7,116 nucleotides of DNA from Bacteroidales bacterium. GTDB taxonomy: Bacteria; Bacteroidota; Bacteroidia; Bacteroidales; NBLH01. Both the position numbers and the translations under genes were made by a program. Location of the stretch: the NCBI GenBank assembly GCA_029210905.1, contig JARGGF010000219.1, forward strand, positions 1-7,116, read 5' to 3'. This document shows, one piece after another, positions 6,205-7,116 of the stretch (positions are counted from its first letter, which is position 1; every line of letters starts with the position of its first letter). The notes under the pieces were generated by a model. It ran no database searches. It was not told the DNA's origin and saw only the letters and a program-made list of their open reading frames with translations.

Positions 6205-7050
6205 CTACGGCATGTCGATAATTTTTTGCCTAAGTGCTTCAATTTCAACTTTTATTTTGTTGAAGCTTTCCTGGGTCATTTTCGCTTTCCCATCAACATC
6301 TTTAAGTTCGGCAAAAATGGCATTAATGTCATTAAGTTCAACTAAAACTTCTGCTACATTCTGGTTGTCTTTATAGGTTTCCATTAATTTTGAAAGCCTA
6401 ACCAAACTCTCTTTTTGATCTGCAATTCCTTGCATTATTTCAGCGTTATTTTCGGTGAGCAGGGCTAATTCAGTTGAAATATAAATTCCCTCAATCCAGC
6501 CACCAGCTAATACCATTACAGAAATTGCACCTTTGCCATTATCGTTTAAATATTCAAAGGTGCTTTTAAATGAACCTGTAAGAATTTCATATAATGAATC
6601 CTTGTTCTCAATATTGCGTTCAATTCTGCTTGATAAATCTTCGTTTTGCGGAGTTTGAATATCCATTCCATCACGGAGTTTTTTAGTACAAACAAAAAAG
6701 TTCATTGTCTCCTGTGATTTATTGTAAGTAGCAGAGTAGCTCAAATCAGCTCCATAAATACCTAAATTTAATGCTTTTGACGCTTCTGTAAAATACTTGT
6801 CAACATTGTCGGGCTTGTTCGATAAATCAAGAATATAACTTGCACCAGCTTTGTTTAACATATTGGTAATTTCAAGTGGTGTAGGAAGTGGATAAACCAA
6901 TTTTTCGGCTTGATCGGCAACTGTAACAGCAGTATCCTGCACATTTTCATCAGTTTGGTCGGCAGAGCCATCTCCGCAACCCATTACAAAAAGTGACATA
7001 GCGGCTACAATAAAAGCTAGTTTTGCTGTCAGGTTTCTAAGTTTATTCAT
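6205..7050 (-). CDS. Conserved hypothetical lipoprotein
   Basis: This is a 281-residue predicted lipoprotein of unknown function. The N-terminus has a charged start (MNKLRNLTAK), a hydrophobic core and the lipobox VMGC with Cys25 as the lipidation site. It is followed by an acidic, low-complexity linker (GDGSADQTDENVQD). The mature part is mostly helical and begins with the striking YPLPTPLEITNMLNKAGASY (53-72). Other distinctive stretches are GIYGADLSYSATYN (97-110), the acidic segment NEDLSSRIERNIENKDSLYE (136-155) and LAGGWIEGIYIST (181-193). The C-terminal third (about 200-281) is charged and could form a long helical pair. I recall similar sequences as uncharacterised proteins in Bacteroidota, but I cannot name a Pfam family with confidence. 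The start is the ATG at 7050, supported by the signal peptide and by a -7 box about 33 bases upstream. The leader is A-rich without a Shine-Dalgarno. It sits upstream of the ABC gene on the same strand but is separated from it by a strong terminator. Confidence 0.88.
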   Translation of the reverse strand: MNKLRNLTAKLAFIVAAMSLFVMGCGDGSADQTDENVQDTAVTVADQAEKLVYPLPTPLEITNMLNKAGASYILDLSNKPDNVDKYFTEASKALNLGIYGADLSYSATYNKSQETMNFFVCTKKLRDGMDIQTPQNEDLSSRIERNIENKDSLYEILTGSFKSTFEYLNDNGKGAISVMVLAGGWIEGIYISTELALLTENNAEIMQGIADQKESLVRLSKLMETYKDNQNVAEVLVELNDINAIFAELKDVDGKAKMTQESFNKIKVEIEALRQKIIDMP

Positions 7051-7082
7051 TGTTCTGTTTTTTTAATTGTTCATAGAGTGTA

Positions 7083-7090
7083 CAAATATA
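7083..7090 (-). promoter_or_regulatory. Bacteroidota -7 box for the lipoprotein gene
   Basis: On the minus strand TATATTTG is an exact match to TAnnTTTG, 32 bases before the lipoprotein start codon. A TTTG at 7106-7109 could be the -33 element, but its 15-base spacing is shorter than the usual 17-23. RNA would start near 7076, giving a leader of about 26 bases. Confidence 0.5.
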
Positions 7091-7116
7091 TAATTTGCGA
7101 GAGAACAAAAAAAATA

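Noticed and set aside
6054..6248. Open frame of 64 codons on the minus strand between the ABC and lipoprotein genes.
   Set aside because: It overlaps the end of the lipoprotein gene in another frame and runs through the strong terminator at 6141-6182. The predicted peptide has no family features.
2852..7050. ABC transporter and lipoprotein as one export operon.
   Set aside because: They share a strand, but a strong intrinsic terminator and 233 bases separate them, and nothing in either sequence links their functions.

Overview
The window looks like a chromosomal segment from a member of the Bacteroidota, most likely a marine or anaerobic Bacteroidales/Marinilabiliales-type organism. The reasons are the AT-rich composition, A-rich leaders that mostly lack a Shine-Dalgarno sequence, two exact matches to the Bacteroidota -7 promoter box TAnnTTTG upstream of genes, and several protein types typical of that phylum. 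I see no phage, insertion sequence, CRISPR array, tRNA or rRNA, and no sign of recent transfer.

Layout from left to right. Positions 1-163 hold no convincing gene but carry an AT-rich terminator built on a 14-bp tandem repeat. Two paralogous thioredoxins follow on the minus strand: an exported one with WCGPC (164-586) and a cytoplasmic one with WCQPC (822-1190), separated by a terminator. A divergent intergenic region (1191-1404) has a sigma-54-like site and a -7 box in front of a plus-strand tRNA nucleotidyltransferase with an HD domain (CCA-adding enzyme or relative, probably starting at GTG 1405). That gene converges on a large minus-strand gene (2852-5971). The two share a hairpin terminator that contains the stop codon of the first. 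The large gene encodes a 1039-residue ABCG-like half-transporter with a TerB-like helical N-terminus, a beta-rich middle, and an extracytoplasmic insertion of about 230 residues between its last two membrane helices. After another terminator comes a minus-strand lipoprotein gene of unknown function (6205-7050), with a -7 box near the window edge.

The genes appear to be independent transcription units rather than one operon. Clear hairpin plus T-tract terminators lie after trx2, trx1 and the lipoprotein gene, and the transferase and transporter converge. Cytoplasmic and periplasmic thiol chemistry (thioredoxins), tRNA 3'-end maturation (transferase) and export across the inner membrane (ABC protein) are separate housekeeping-type roles. 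I see no evidence that they form one pathway. The most unusual item is the domain architecture of the ABC protein. I found no strong case for a wholly new multi-gene system.
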